A DNA stretch of 38,479 nucleotides from an uncultured Paracoccaceae bacterium (GTDB lineage Bacteria > Pseudomonadota > Alphaproteobacteria > Rhodobacterales > Rhodobacteraceae), in the NCBI GenBank assembly GCA_937907485.1, contig CALESR010000313.1, positions 1 through 38,479 of the forward strand. The letters run 5' to 3'. The translations under genes were made by a program, and so were the position numbers. The notes below the pieces were generated by a model. The model worked only from the letters and a program-made list of their open reading frames with translations, searched no databases and was not told the origin of the DNA. Positions 1 through 7,390 of this stretch are shown here, piece after piece (position 1 is the first letter of the stretch; every line of letters starts with the position of its first letter).

Positions 1-2
1 AT

Positions 3-482
3 ACGCCTGAAAGTGCAGGCATCCAGCAAGACAGCCTGCGCATCCATATCGAGGCGGCGCGCATCACTGGCCTGCCCCTCATCATCCACGCCCGCGCCGC
101 CGATGACGACATGGCGCGCATCCTGACCGAGGAACACCGCGCCGGGGCGTTCGGCTGCGTGATGCACTGCTTTTCCTCCAGCGCCGATCTGGCGCGCGCC
201 GCGCTGGATCTGGGGTTCTATCTGTCGGTTTCGGGCATCGCGGCCTTTCCCAAAAGCACCGAGTTGCGGGCGATTTTCGCCGCCGCCCCGGTCGAGCGCA
301 TTCTGGTTGAAACCGACGCGCCCTATCTGGCGCCGCCACCGTTTCGCGGGCGGCGCAACGAGCCCGCCTATACCGCGCACACCGCCCGCGCCGCGGCGGC
401 GATCTGGGGGATGAGTTTCGAGGATTTCGCCCGCCAGACCACTGCCAATTTCGACCGTCTGTTCACCAAGGCCGTGTCATGA
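3..482 (+). CDS. TatD family metal-dependent deoxyribonuclease (5' end outside window)
   Basis: The C-terminal part of a TatD-type metal-dependent hydrolase, a TIM-barrel exonuclease linked to DNA repair and degradation. The frame is open from base 3, so the true start lies upstream. Visible family motifs are QQDSLRIHIEAA followed by TGLPLIIHAR (metal-ligand His), then GCVMHCFSSS (His), FYLSVSGI and the C-terminal ILVETDAPYLAPPPFRG, which carries the metal-binding Asp. The end GRRNEPAY is also typical. The stop codon overlaps the next gene by four bases (ATGA), so translation of the MBL-fold hydrolase is probably coupled. In many proteobacteria this gene follows metG and precedes an MBL-fold hydrolase, which fits here. 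Confidence 0.93.
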   Translation, partial: TPESAGIQQDSLRIHIEAARITGLPLIIHARAADDDMARILTEEHRAGAFGCVMHCFSSSADLARAALDLGFYLSVSGIAAFPKSTELRAIFAAAPVERILVETDAPYLAPPPFRGRRNEPAYTAHTARAAAAIWGMSFEDFARQTTANFDRLFTKAVS

Positions 483-1273
483 GCCTGCGCGCGACGATTT
501 TAGGCTGCGGGTCGTCGGGTGGGGTGCCGCGACTGGGGGGGGACTGGGGCGATTGCGACCCGACAAACCCGAAGAACCGCCGCCGCCGCTGTTCGCTGCT
601 GCTCGAGCGGTTTGGCGAGGGCGGCGTGACCCGGGTGCTGATCGACACCTCGCCCGACATGCGGGAACAACTGCTGGATGTCGGTGTCGGCCATCTGGAT
701 GCGGTGGTCTATACCCACAGCCACGCCGACCATGTCCACGGCATCGACGATCTGCGGATGATCGTCTTCAACAGCCGCCGGCGTTTGCCGGTTTACGCCG
801 ACCACGCCACGCAGGACGCCCTGCTCAGCCGCTTTGGCTATGCCTTTGTCCAGCCCGCGGGGTCGCCCTATCCGCCGATCCTCGATCTGAACACCATCTC
901 CGGGCCGTTGGAGATCAGCGGGGCAGGTGGCAGCATCCCGCTGGTGCCGTTCCGCGTCGATCACGGCAGTATGGATGCGCTGGGGTTTCGCATCGGCGGG
1001 CTGGCCTATCTGCCCGACGCGGTGCGGATTTACGAGGAAAGCTGGGCGGCCCTGCAGGGGTTGGAGTGCTGGATCGTCGATGCGCTGCGCTATAAACCGC
1101 ATCCGACCCATGCCCATCTGGCGCTGACGCTGGAGTGGATCGCCCGCGCCGCGCCGCGCCGGGCGGTGCTGACCAACATGCATGTCGATCTCGACCACGC
1201 GCGGCTGGAGGCCGAGACACCGGCCCATGTCACCCCGGCCTATGACGGCATGGTGGTCGAGGTCGCGCTGTGA
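479..1273 (+). CDS. MBL-fold metallohydrolase, PhnP-like
   Basis: A 264-residue metallo-beta-lactamase-fold hydrolase of the PhnP/RNase Z-like branch. The metal-binding signature THSHADHVHG contains H80, H82, D84 and H85. Further ligands are likely in VDHGSMDALGF (about residue 160) and in the late TNMHVDLDH. The N-terminus ILGCGSSGGVPR is characteristic of the PhnP-type subgroup, whose best-known member is phosphoribosyl cyclic phosphate phosphodiesterase. No phosphonate (phn) genes are nearby, so the phosphonate role is not supported and the substrate is unknown. The gene starts inside the tatD stop (ATGA overlap), which points to one transcript. A long frame on the opposite strand is only a shadow of this gene. 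Confidence 0.9.
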   Translation: MSLRATILGCGSSGGVPRLGGDWGDCDPTNPKNRRRRCSLLLERFGEGGVTRVLIDTSPDMREQLLDVGVGHLDAVVYTHSHADHVHGIDDLRMIVFNSRRRLPVYADHATQDALLSRFGYAFVQPAGSPYPPILDLNTISGPLEISGAGGSIPLVPFRVDHGSMDALGFRIGGLAYLPDAVRIYEESWAALQGLECWIVDALRYKPHPTHAHLALTLEWIARAAPRRAVLTNMHVDLDHARLEAETPAHVTPAYDGMVVEVAL

Positions 1274-1283
1274 GAGCGCCCAC

Positions 1284-2213
1284 ATGCAGGCGCTGATCGA
1301 CGTCATCCTGCCGGTGTTTCTGGTGGTCGGCGCGGGCTATCTGGCGGCGTGGCGCGGCTGGATGAGCGAGGCGGGCGTCGAAGGGCTGATGAAATTCGCT
1401 CAGAGCTTTGCCATTCCGATGATGCTGTGCCTGGCGTTGGCGACGCTGGATCTGCGGGCGATCTTTGAATGGCGGTTGCTGGTCAGTTTTTACACCGGGG
1501 CCTTTACCGGGTTTCTGGCGGGGCTTCTGGGCGCCCACTACCTCTTTGGCCGCGACTGGGAGGATTCGGTCGCGGTCGGCTTTGTCTGCCTGTTCTCGAA
1601 CTCTGTCCTTCTGGGGCTGGCGATCACCGAGAGGGCCTGGGGCACCGAGGCGCTGCGGCCGAATTATGCGATCATCGCCCTGCATGCGCCGTTCTGTTAC
1701 CTCGTCGGTGTGCTGGCGATGGAGGGGGTGCGGGCGCGCGGCGCCGGGTTGCTGCGCACCACCGGGCGGGTGGGGAAAAGCCTCGCCTCGAACCCGCTGG
1801 TGATCGGCATTTCGGTGGGTGTCGCGGTCAACCTGTCGGAGCTGGGCCTGCCGGGTATCGCCCACGACGCGCTGTCGCTGGTGGCGCGGGCGGGGTTGCC
1901 GGCGGCGCTGTTCGGCCTCGGCGGCGTGCTGCACCGCTATCGCCCTGATGGTGACCTGCGGCTGATCTTTTATGCCGTGGCGGTCTCGCTGCTGCTGCAC
2001 CCGGCGATCACCTTTGGCCTCGGGCGGTTTTTGGCGCTCGAGCCGGGGCCGTTTCGCTCGGCCGTGCTGACCTCGGGCATGGCGCCGGGGGTCAACGCCT
2101 ATCTCTTCGCCAACATGTATGGCCGGGCGCGGCGGGTGGCGGCCTCGACCGTGCTGATCGCCACCGGCCTGTGCATCTTTACCGCCTGGGGCTGGATGAG
2201 TGTTCTGGGGTGA
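1284..2213 (+). CDS. AEC family transporter (auxin efflux carrier-like permease)
   Basis: A 309-residue integral membrane protein of the AEC family, whose bacterial members export or exchange small organic anions such as malate or malonate. Roughly ten hydrophobic helices are visible. They start at the N-terminus (IDVILPVFLVVGAGYLAA), and the C-terminal half carries family features such as NPLVIGISVGV, GLPAALFGLGG and a late GMAPGVNAYLFANMY. I place the start at the ATG at 1284, eleven bases after the previous stop, because the family begins exactly here. A longer in-frame extension back to 1182 lies within the MBL gene and looks like shadow. It follows the MBL gene closely and ends before a large hairpin. 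Confidence 0.88.
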   Translation: MQALIDVILPVFLVVGAGYLAAWRGWMSEAGVEGLMKFAQSFAIPMMLCLALATLDLRAIFEWRLLVSFYTGAFTGFLAGLLGAHYLFGRDWEDSVAVGFVCLFSNSVLLGLAITERAWGTEALRPNYAIIALHAPFCYLVGVLAMEGVRARGAGLLRTTGRVGKSLASNPLVIGISVGVAVNLSELGLPGIAHDALSLVARAGLPAALFGLGGVLHRYRPDGDLRLIFYAVAVSLLLHPAITFGLGRFLALEPGPFRSAVLTSGMAPGVNAYLFANMYGRARRVAASTVLIATGLCIFTAWGWMSVLG

Positions 2214-2218
2214 GAAGG

Positions 2219-2274
2219 TGCGTGCAAGCACGACACCCTACACGCGACGTGCGTAGGGTGCGTGCTCGCACGCA
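2219..2274. repeat. Long imperfect hairpin between convergent genes
   Basis: A near-continuous inverted repeat. The inner arms CACCCTAC (2234-2241) and GTAGGGTG (2253-2260) are separated by 11 bases. The outer arms are GCGTGCAAGCACG (2220-2232) and CGTGCTCGCACGC (2261-2273), with one mismatch and one unpaired A. It sits between the AEC transporter stop (2213, +) and the creatinase stop (2290, -), so it could end transcription from both sides. There is no U-tract. The GTAGGGTGCGTGCTCGCAC string looks like a dispersed repeat rather than a simple terminator, but I see only this copy in the window. Confidence 0.7.
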
Positions 2275-2289
2275 TCATCCCCGTGCGGG

Positions 2290-3495
2290 TCACCCCACCA
2301 CGTTGAACCCCGGCCCATAGGGATAGTGGGTGATGTTTTCCGCCCCGGTCTCGGTGATGATGAGGATGTCGTGCTCGCGATACCCACCCGCGCCGGGCTG
2401 CCCCTCGGGGATGGTCAGCATCGGCTCCATCGAGATCACCATGCCGGGCTCCAGCACCGTGTCGATGTCCTCGCGTAGTTCCAACCCGGCCTCGCGACCG
2501 TAGTAATGGCTGAGGATGCCAAACGAATGGCCATAGCCAAAGGTGCGGTATTGCAAGAGCTGACGCTCGGCAAAGAAGGTGTTGATCTGCGCGGTGACGG
2601 CAGCGCAGCTGACACCGGGCTTCAGCAGGCTCATGCCGAATTCATGCGCGGCGATATTGGCCTGCCAATAGGCCAGACTGGCCGAGTCCACCTCGCGCAG
2701 GAACATCGTGCGTTCCAGTGCCGTGTAATATCCTGAAATCATGGGGAATGTGTTCAGGGACAGAATATCGCCCACCCCCAGCTTGCGCGAGGTCACCGGG
2801 TTGTGCGCGCCGTCGGTGTTGATCCCCGACTGGAACCAGACCCAGGTGTCGCGATATTCGGCCTGCGGGAAACGCCGGGCGATCTCGCGCTCCATCGCGT
2901 CGCGGCCCGCCATTGCCACGTCGATCTCGCGCGCCCCCAGCGCCACGGCCTCGCGGATCGCATAGCCGCCGACATCGGCGGTGTTCGCCCCCGCGCGGAT
3001 CAGCGCCAATTCGGCGGGCGATTTGTGCATCCGCTGGCGCATGGTGTCCGGCGCGATATCCACCCGGCCCTTGGGTGTCAGGAAATGGTCAAGCTTTTGG
3101 CTTTGCAGCAGCGTCAGATGGTCGCCTTCGAAACCGATCACCTTGCCTGTGCCCGCGACCTGCGCCACCGCGCGCCAGTAATTGTCGCGCGCCCAGTCGG
3201 TATAGGTCAGGTTGTCGCCATGCCCGCGCCGCCACGGCTGGCCTGCGTCGATCCCGGCGCTGATCGTCACGCTGGTCGTGGGCGTCACCACCAGCCCATA
3301 GGGCCGGCCAAAGCTGCAATAGAGGAACCCGGAATAATACGCGATGTTATGCATCGAGGTCAGCACCACGGCCTGCAGGCCCTGACGCGCCATGATCGCG
3401 CGCAGCCCGTTCAGGCGGGCGTCATATTCGGCGGGGGCAAAGGGCAGGCAGCGCTCGCCCTGATGCAGGCGATAGGAAGCGGGACGGTCGGTCAT
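2290..3495 (-). CDS. Creatinase (creatine amidinohydrolase), M24 pita-bread fold
   Basis: A 401-residue protein that closely follows the creatinase family (about 403 residues), which hydrolyses creatine to sarcosine and urea. Visible family strings are YYSGFLYCSFGRPYGLVV, ISAGIDAGQPWRR, FQSGINTDGAHNPVTSRK, YYTALERTMFL, YRTFGYGHSFG and LSHYYGREAGLELREDID. H231 in GAHNPV matches the catalytic His232 of the Pseudomonas enzyme, and the C-terminal GGYREHDIL is also present. Creatinases share the M24 aminopeptidase fold but need no metal. I chose the ATG at 3495 because it gives the family length and has a GAGG upstream; a 52-residue upstream extension is not supported. No sarcosine oxidase lies in the window, so the rest of the pathway must be elsewhere. 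Confidence 0.92.
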   Translation of the reverse strand: MTDRPASYRLHQGERCLPFAPAEYDARLNGLRAIMARQGLQAVVLTSMHNIAYYSGFLYCSFGRPYGLVVTPTTSVTISAGIDAGQPWRRGHGDNLTYTDWARDNYWRAVAQVAGTGKVIGFEGDHLTLLQSQKLDHFLTPKGRVDIAPDTMRQRMHKSPAELALIRAGANTADVGGYAIREAVALGAREIDVAMAGRDAMEREIARRFPQAEYRDTWVWFQSGINTDGAHNPVTSRKLGVGDILSLNTFPMISGYYTALERTMFLREVDSASLAYWQANIAAHEFGMSLLKPGVSCAAVTAQINTFFAERQLLQYRTFGYGHSFGILSHYYGREAGLELREDIDTVLEPGMVISMEPMLTIPEGQPGAGGYREHDILIITETGAENITHYPYGPGFNVVG

Positions 3496-3622
3496 GGTTT
3501 GGGCCTCATGAAGGGCCCACAGGGGACCCCGAAAGATCCCGGCGTACAGGAGGTGCGGGTTTTCACCGCAAGCTCGGACCTTCTGGCCCGGTGGCGACGC
3601 CATCGCCACGCGCTCGACCGTA

Positions 3623-3651
3623 AAATTAGCGCGGCGGCCCGCATCGGGCAA
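3623..3651 (-). promoter_or_regulatory. Possible sigma-70 promoter for creatinase
   Basis: Read on the minus strand, TTGCCC (3651-3646) and TAATTT (3628-3623) are 17 bases apart, about 128 bases upstream of the creatinase start. The match is moderate. The 222-base divergent gap 3496-3717 holds no other recognisable element. Confidence 0.3.
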
Positions 3652-3717
3652 GGGGGCGCTTGATCCGCGCCGCGCGCTGGGGCATCACCGAGGCGGACCT
3701 GACGAAAGCCTGCCTGT

Positions 3718-4197
3718 ATGAACCGCATCTGCCATATCGACATCGACGAATCCTCGCTGGCCGCTCCCACGCCGGAAATGGAGCAAGAGCGCCGCGTCGC
3801 CGTGTTCGACCTGCTCGAAGACAACAGCTTTGCCCTGCCGCCGCGGGGGGAACGCGCGGCGCCGCCCGGTCCTTATCGGCTGCTGATGGCGATCCGCGAC
3901 CGGCGGCTGGTGGTCGATATCACGCAGGAGTCGGGCGACAAGGTGACCGAATTCCACCTGTCGCTGGGTCCGTTGCGGCAGGTCATCAAGGATTACGACC
4001 AGATCTGCGCCAGCTATTTCGAGGCCGTCAAACGCCTGCCGCCCAGCCAGATCGAAGCGATCGACATGGCCCGGCGCGGCATCCACAACGAGGGCGCACG
4101 CGTGCTGCAAGAACGCCTTGACGGCAAGGCCGAGGTCGATCTCGACACCGCGCGGCGCCTGTTCACCCTGATTTCCGTGCTGAATCACGGGGCGTGA
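3718..4197 (+). CDS. UPF0262 family protein
   Basis: A 159-residue cytoplasmic protein recognised as UPF0262, a family of unknown function largely confined to alphaproteobacteria. Typical stretches are RICHIDIDE at the N-terminus, AVFDLLEDNSF, the central FHLSLGPLRQVIKDYD, and DMARRGIHNEGARVL followed by TARRLFTLI. In many Rhodobacterales it lies after hisD; here the upstream neighbour is instead the divergent creatinase. The stop overlaps the GTG start of the phosphatase-like gene (GTGA), so the two are probably co-translated. No function should be assigned. Confidence 0.88.
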   Translation: MNRICHIDIDESSLAAPTPEMEQERRVAVFDLLEDNSFALPPRGERAAPPGPYRLLMAIRDRRLVVDITQESGDKVTEFHLSLGPLRQVIKDYDQICASYFEAVKRLPPSQIEAIDMARRGIHNEGARVLQERLDGKAEVDLDTARRLFTLISVLNHGA

Positions 4198-4673
4198 TCT
4201 TGGGCCAGCCGCTTCCTCAATCGGTGCTGTTCTGCTGCGATCACAACGCCGTCCGCTCGCCGATTGCCGAGGGGTTCATGAAAAAGCTCTATGGCCAGAT
4301 GGCCTATGTGCAGTCGGCCGGGGTCCACAACGATCTGGAAATCGACGGTTTCGCCGTCAGCGTCAGTGCCGAGATGGGGGTCGAACTGGCCCGCCACCGT
4401 TCGCGCAGTTTTGACGAGATGATCGGCTGGGGCGATGATCTGTCGGGCTTTGACCTGATCGTTGCGCTCAGCCCGGCCAGCCAGCGTGCCGCGCTGGAAC
4501 TGACCCGCTATGCCCACACCGAGGTCGAATACTGGCCGATCATGGACCCGACAGGTCTGGGGGAAAGCCGCGAGGCCAAGTTGCAGGCCTATCGCCAGAC
4601 CCGCGACCAGATCATCAAGCGGTTGAACGAACGGTTCGGCGCGCCGCGTCCCTATCCGGAGAAGACCCCATGA
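4194..4673 (+). CDS. Low-molecular-weight protein-tyrosine-phosphatase-like protein
   Basis: A 159-residue protein of the LMW-PTP/arsenate reductase-like fold. The N-terminal P-loop has the C-x5-R-S form: C15-DHNAV-R21-S22, followed by PIAEGFM. A later MDPTG could supply the general-acid Asp, but the surroundings differ from classical LMW-PTPs, so activity on phosphotyrosine is not assured. The start is GTG at 4194 within the UPF0262 stop. The 3' end overlaps the NTF2-like gene by four bases. The UPF0262-LMW-PTP pairing upstream of infA is, as I recall, common in Rhodobacteraceae. Confidence 0.82.
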   Translation: MILGQPLPQSVLFCCDHNAVRSPIAEGFMKKLYGQMAYVQSAGVHNDLEIDGFAVSVSAEMGVELARHRSRSFDEMIGWGDDLSGFDLIVALSPASQRAALELTRYAHTEVEYWPIMDPTGLGESREAKLQAYRQTRDQIIKRLNERFGAPRPYPEKTP

Positions 4674-5068
4674 GCCGCGCCATCCTTCAGGCCTATTACG
4701 ACGCCTTCAACCGGGGCGACATCGACGGCATGCTGGCCTGCCTGCACGAGGATTTCGCCCATCACGTCAACGAGGGCGCGGTGCGGCTGGGCAAGGCGGC
4801 CTTTGGCGACTTTTGCCGCCACATGAGCGCGACGTACCGCGAACATCTGGCCGATCTGGTGGTCTATGCCAATGACGACGGCACCCGCGGCGCGGCCGAG
4901 TTCACCGTGCAGGGCACCTATCTGCAAACCGACCCCGGCCTGCCCGAGGCGAGGGGCCAGAGCTATGTTCTGCCTGCAGGGGGGTTCTTTGCCCTTCGCG
5001 ATGGGCTGATTACCCGGGTGACCACCTATTACAACTTGCAAGACTGGATCCGGCAGGTCAGTGCATGA
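4670..5068 (+). CDS. NTF2-like / SnoaL-like protein
   Basis: A 132-residue single-domain protein of the NTF2-like fold, which includes ketosteroid isomerase and SnoaL. The opening ILQAYYDAFNRGDIDGMLACLHEDFAHH is the usual first helices and strand of this fold, here with an acidic and His-rich pocket. The later GGFFALRDGLITRVTTYYN is the closing beta sheet. Such proteins can be isomerases, hydrolases or mere binding domains, and no catalytic set is certain. The gene is locked into a chain of 4-base overlaps with the phosphatase-like gene upstream and the GNAT gene downstream. This suggests it serves the same pathway as the GNAT and nitrilase proteins. Confidence 0.8.
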   Translation: MSRAILQAYYDAFNRGDIDGMLACLHEDFAHHVNEGAVRLGKAAFGDFCRHMSATYREHLADLVVYANDDGTRGAAEFTVQGTYLQTDPGLPEARGQSYVLPAGGFFALRDGLITRVTTYYNLQDWIRQVSA

Positions 5069-5646
5069 GGGTCGAGGCGCTGCGTGGGGCGGCGCTGGAC
5101 TCGGCGCTGGACGATCTGGCGCGACTGCGCATCACGGTGTTCCGCGACTGGCCCTATCTCTATGACGGCGATCTGGATTACGAGCGGCGCTATCTGACGC
5201 CCTACCGCCACAATGCACGCGCCATGGTAGTCGGTGCCTTTGAAGGCGCTTTGGTCGGTGCTGCGACCGGCACGCCGATGGAGGACCACGCCGGGGATTT
5301 CGCCGCGGCCTTTGCCGACAGCGGGTATTCATTGTCAGACATTTTTTACTGCGCCGAGTCCGTGCTGTTGCCCGAGTATCGCGGCCAAGGCATCGGGCAT
5401 CGGTTTTTTGACATGCGCGAGGCTCATTCAGTGGCGTTGGGCCGTCGTCATGTTGCTTTTTGTGCAGTTCAGCGGCCAGTCGATCACCCGTCGCGGCCTG
5501 CTAGCTATCGCCCGCTTGATGCGTTCTGGCGGGCGCGGGGCTATGCACCCTTGCCCGGCGTGATCGCGCGGTTTCACTGGCGCGATCTGGGCGAGCCCGC
5601 CGAAACCGCCAAACCCTTGCAATTCTGGATGCGGAGCCTGCCATGA
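5065..5646 (+). CDS. GNAT family N-acetyltransferase
   Basis: A 193-residue GNAT acyltransferase. The acetyl-CoA pyrophosphate-binding motif A is visible as LLPEYRGQGIG, with RGQGIG at residues 106-111, preceded by the beta-4 strand YCAESV. The acceptor is unknown. The gene starts inside the NTF2-like stop and its own stop overlaps the nitrilase start, so GNAT and nitrilase are produced together. In one nitrilase subgroup a RimI-type acetyltransferase is fused to the N-terminus of the nitrilase; here the two appear as neighbouring genes in the same order. The stretch around 5330-5480 has more T and unusual codons than its surroundings, perhaps a sign of separate origin. Confidence 0.85.
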   Translation: MRVEALRGAALDSALDDLARLRITVFRDWPYLYDGDLDYERRYLTPYRHNARAMVVGAFEGALVGAATGTPMEDHAGDFAAAFADSGYSLSDIFYCAESVLLPEYRGQGIGHRFFDMREAHSVALGRRHVAFCAVQRPVDHPSRPASYRPLDAFWRARGYAPLPGVIARFHWRDLGEPAETAKPLQFWMRSLP

Positions 5647-6539
5647 AAGACCTCATCACCCTCGCCGCCGCGGCCTATCCGCTCGACTGGTTCGACAGCT
5701 TTGACGCCTATGCCGACAAGGCCTCGGGCTGGGTTGCCGAGGCCGCCGGGCAGGGGGCCGACCTGCTGGTGTTTCCCGAATACGCCGCGATGGAGCTCGC
5801 CTCGCTGGGCGGTGCCGCCGTCGCCGCCGATCTGCAAGGCGCGCTGGCCGAGGTCGCGCGGCACCGTCCGGCGATGGAGGCGCTGTTTGATCGGCTCGCA
5901 GCCCTGCACGGGGTGCATATCCTGGCGCCCTCGGGTCCGGCCTTCCCCGGCAACCGCCCGGTGAACCGCGCCAGTCTGCATGGGCCGTTCGGGCGCATCG
6001 GCCATCAGGACAAGCAGATCATGACCCGCTTTGAACGCGAGGATTGGGACGTGATTCCTGGCGCGGATGGGCTGGCGGTTTTTGACACCCCCCTGGGCAA
6101 GCTGGGCGTGGTCATTTGCTATGACAGCGAATTCCCGCTGCTGTCGCGCGCGTTGGCCGAGGCCGGGGTCGAGATCCTGCTGGCCCCGTCTTGCACCGAG
6201 GCACTGGCCGGGTTTTCCCGCGTGCGCATCGGCTCGATGGCGCGCGCGCTGGAGAACCAATGCGCCGTGGTCCATGCGCCGCTGATCGGCGACGCGCCCT
6301 GGTGCGTGGGGTGCGAGGCGCAGACCGGCCGCGCCAGCATCTATGGCCCACCGGATCGCGGCTGGCCCGACACCGGCATTCTGGCCGAAGGCGCGATGGC
6401 CACGCCGGGCTGGGTGCTGGCGCAGGTCTCGCGCGCGCAGATCGCGCAAAGCCGGGCCGATGGCGGTGTGATGCCCTTTGCACACTGGCCGGAACAGCTG
6501 GACCGCCTTGCCGCCGGGCGGGTGCAAGTTAAATCTTGA
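5643..6539 (+). CDS. Carbon-nitrogen hydrolase (nitrilase superfamily amidase)
   Basis: A 298-residue cytoplasmic nitrilase-superfamily hydrolase. The catalytic triad is clear: E46 in LLVFPEYAAME, K124 in GHQDKQIMTRFE and C159 in GVVICYDSEFP. A second conserved Glu follows at the start of the EREDW segment. The family cleaves C-N bonds in amides, nitriles or carbamoyl groups, or transfers acyl groups; the substrate is not evident. The overlap with the GNAT gene suggests that an acyl-amine made or recognised by the GNAT could be the substrate, which is inference. It is the last gene before the infA promoter region. Confidence 0.9.
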   Translation: MKDLITLAAAAYPLDWFDSFDAYADKASGWVAEAAGQGADLLVFPEYAAMELASLGGAAVAADLQGALAEVARHRPAMEALFDRLAALHGVHILAPSGPAFPGNRPVNRASLHGPFGRIGHQDKQIMTRFEREDWDVIPGADGLAVFDTPLGKLGVVICYDSEFPLLSRALAEAGVEILLAPSCTEALAGFSRVRIGSMARALENQCAVVHAPLIGDAPWCVGCEAQTGRASIYGPPDRGWPDTGILAEGAMATPGWVLAQVSRAQIAQSRADGGVMPFAHWPEQLDRLAAGRVQVKS

Positions 6540-6564
6540 ACTTCCCGCGCGTTGGGCGCATATG
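6536..6564 (+). promoter_or_regulatory. Possible sigma-70 promoter for infA
   Basis: TTGAAC (6536-6541) and CATATG (6559-6564) are spaced by exactly 17 bases. They lie at the very end of the nitrilase gene, about 45 bases before the infA start. The -10 match is weak. A separate promoter for this essential gene would make sense. Confidence 0.4.
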
Positions 6565-6608
6565 ACCCGCGCCTGCCTCGATGCGGGCGAAGTCCTATTG
6601 GAGTGACC

Positions 6609-6827
6609 ATGGCCAAGGAAGAACTGCTCGAATTTCCCGGCGTCGTGAAGGAACTCCTGCCGAATGCGACGTTTCGGGTCGAGCTGGAAAACGGCCACTC
6701 CATCATCGCACATACGGCAGGCAAGATGCGCAAGAACCGCATCCGTGTTCTGGCCGGCGACCGTGTTCAGGTTGAAATGACGCCCTATGATCTGACCAAG
6801 GGCCGGATCAACTATCGCTTCAAGTGA
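6609..6827 (+). CDS. infA: Translation initiation factor IF-1
   Basis: A 72-residue S1/OB-fold protein that binds the ribosomal A site during initiation. The family sequence is unmistakable: MAKEELLEFPGVVKELLPN, FRVELENGH, AHTAGKMRKNRIRVLAGD, MTPYDLTKGRI and the end YRFK. I chose the ATG at 6609 because it gives the standard length and has GGAG (6600-6603) five bases upstream. The stop overlaps the start of maf by one base. Confidence 0.98.
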   Translation: MAKEELLEFPGVVKELLPNATFRVELENGHSIIAHTAGKMRKNRIRVLAGDRVQVEMTPYDLTKGRINYRFK

Positions 6828-7390
6828 TGCGGCTGATCCTGGGTTCGGCCAGTCCAAGGCGGCTGGACCTGCTGGCGCAGTTGGGCATCGTGCCGGATGC
6901 GGTGCGCCCGGCTGATATCGACGAAACCCCCCTCCCGCGGGAATTGCCGCGCCCTTATGTCGCCCGCATGGCGCTGGAAAAGGCGCGTGCGGTGGTTGCG
7001 GGACCAGATGAGATCGTGCTGGCGGCGGATACCACGGTTGCCTTGGGCCGCCGGATTTTGGGCAAGCCCGCCGATGCGACCGAGGCGGCGCAGTTCCTGA
7101 TGCAGATGGGCGGACGGCGGCACACGGTGCTGACGGCGGTCTGCGTGCGGCTCGGCGAGCGCGAGTTCAGCCGGGTTGTCGAAAGCGCGGTCAAGATGAA
7201 GCGCCTCTCGGATGACGAACTGAACCGCTATCTCGCCAGTGGCGAATGGCAGGGCAAGGCCGGCGCTTATGGCATTCAGGGCCGGGCGGGGGCCTTTATC
7301 CCGTGGATTCAGGGCAGTTTCAGCGCGATTGTCGGCCTGCCACTGGCAGAGACAGCGGCGCTGCTGGCCGCGGCGGGGTGGCAGGCATGA
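6827..7390 (+). CDS. maf: Maf-like nucleotide pyrophosphatase
   Basis: A 187-residue Maf protein (house-cleaning nucleoside triphosphate pyrophosphatase). It shows the P-loop-like LILGSASPRRLDLL at the N-terminus, the central AADTTV with its catalytic Asp, GKPADATEA, and the late AYGIQGRAGAF. The AADTTV and YGIQG patterns fit the dTTP/UTP-specific YhdE branch, but this is not certain. The start is either ATG at 6827, sharing one base with the infA stop, or GTG at 6824; the ATG gives the canonical MRLILGSASPRR. The stop overlaps the next gene (ATGA). Confidence 0.93.
   Translation: MRLILGSASPRRLDLLAQLGIVPDAVRPADIDETPLPRELPRPYVARMALEKARAVVAGPDEIVLAADTTVALGRRILGKPADATEAAQFLMQMGGRRHTVLTAVCVRLGEREFSRVVESAVKMKRLSDDELNRYLASGEWQGKAGAYGIQGRAGAFIPWIQGSFSAIVGLPLAETAALLAAAGWQA

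Noticed and set aside
479..1273. Assigning the MBL hydrolase as phosphonate-pathway PhnP.
   Set aside because: The fold and N-terminus fit, but no phn genes occur nearby. The wider PhnP-like group is common outside that pathway.
3660..4121. A 153-codon frame starting upstream of UPF0262.
   Set aside because: It is in another frame of the UPF0262 gene and becomes Arg/Ala/Gly-rich; there is no family match.
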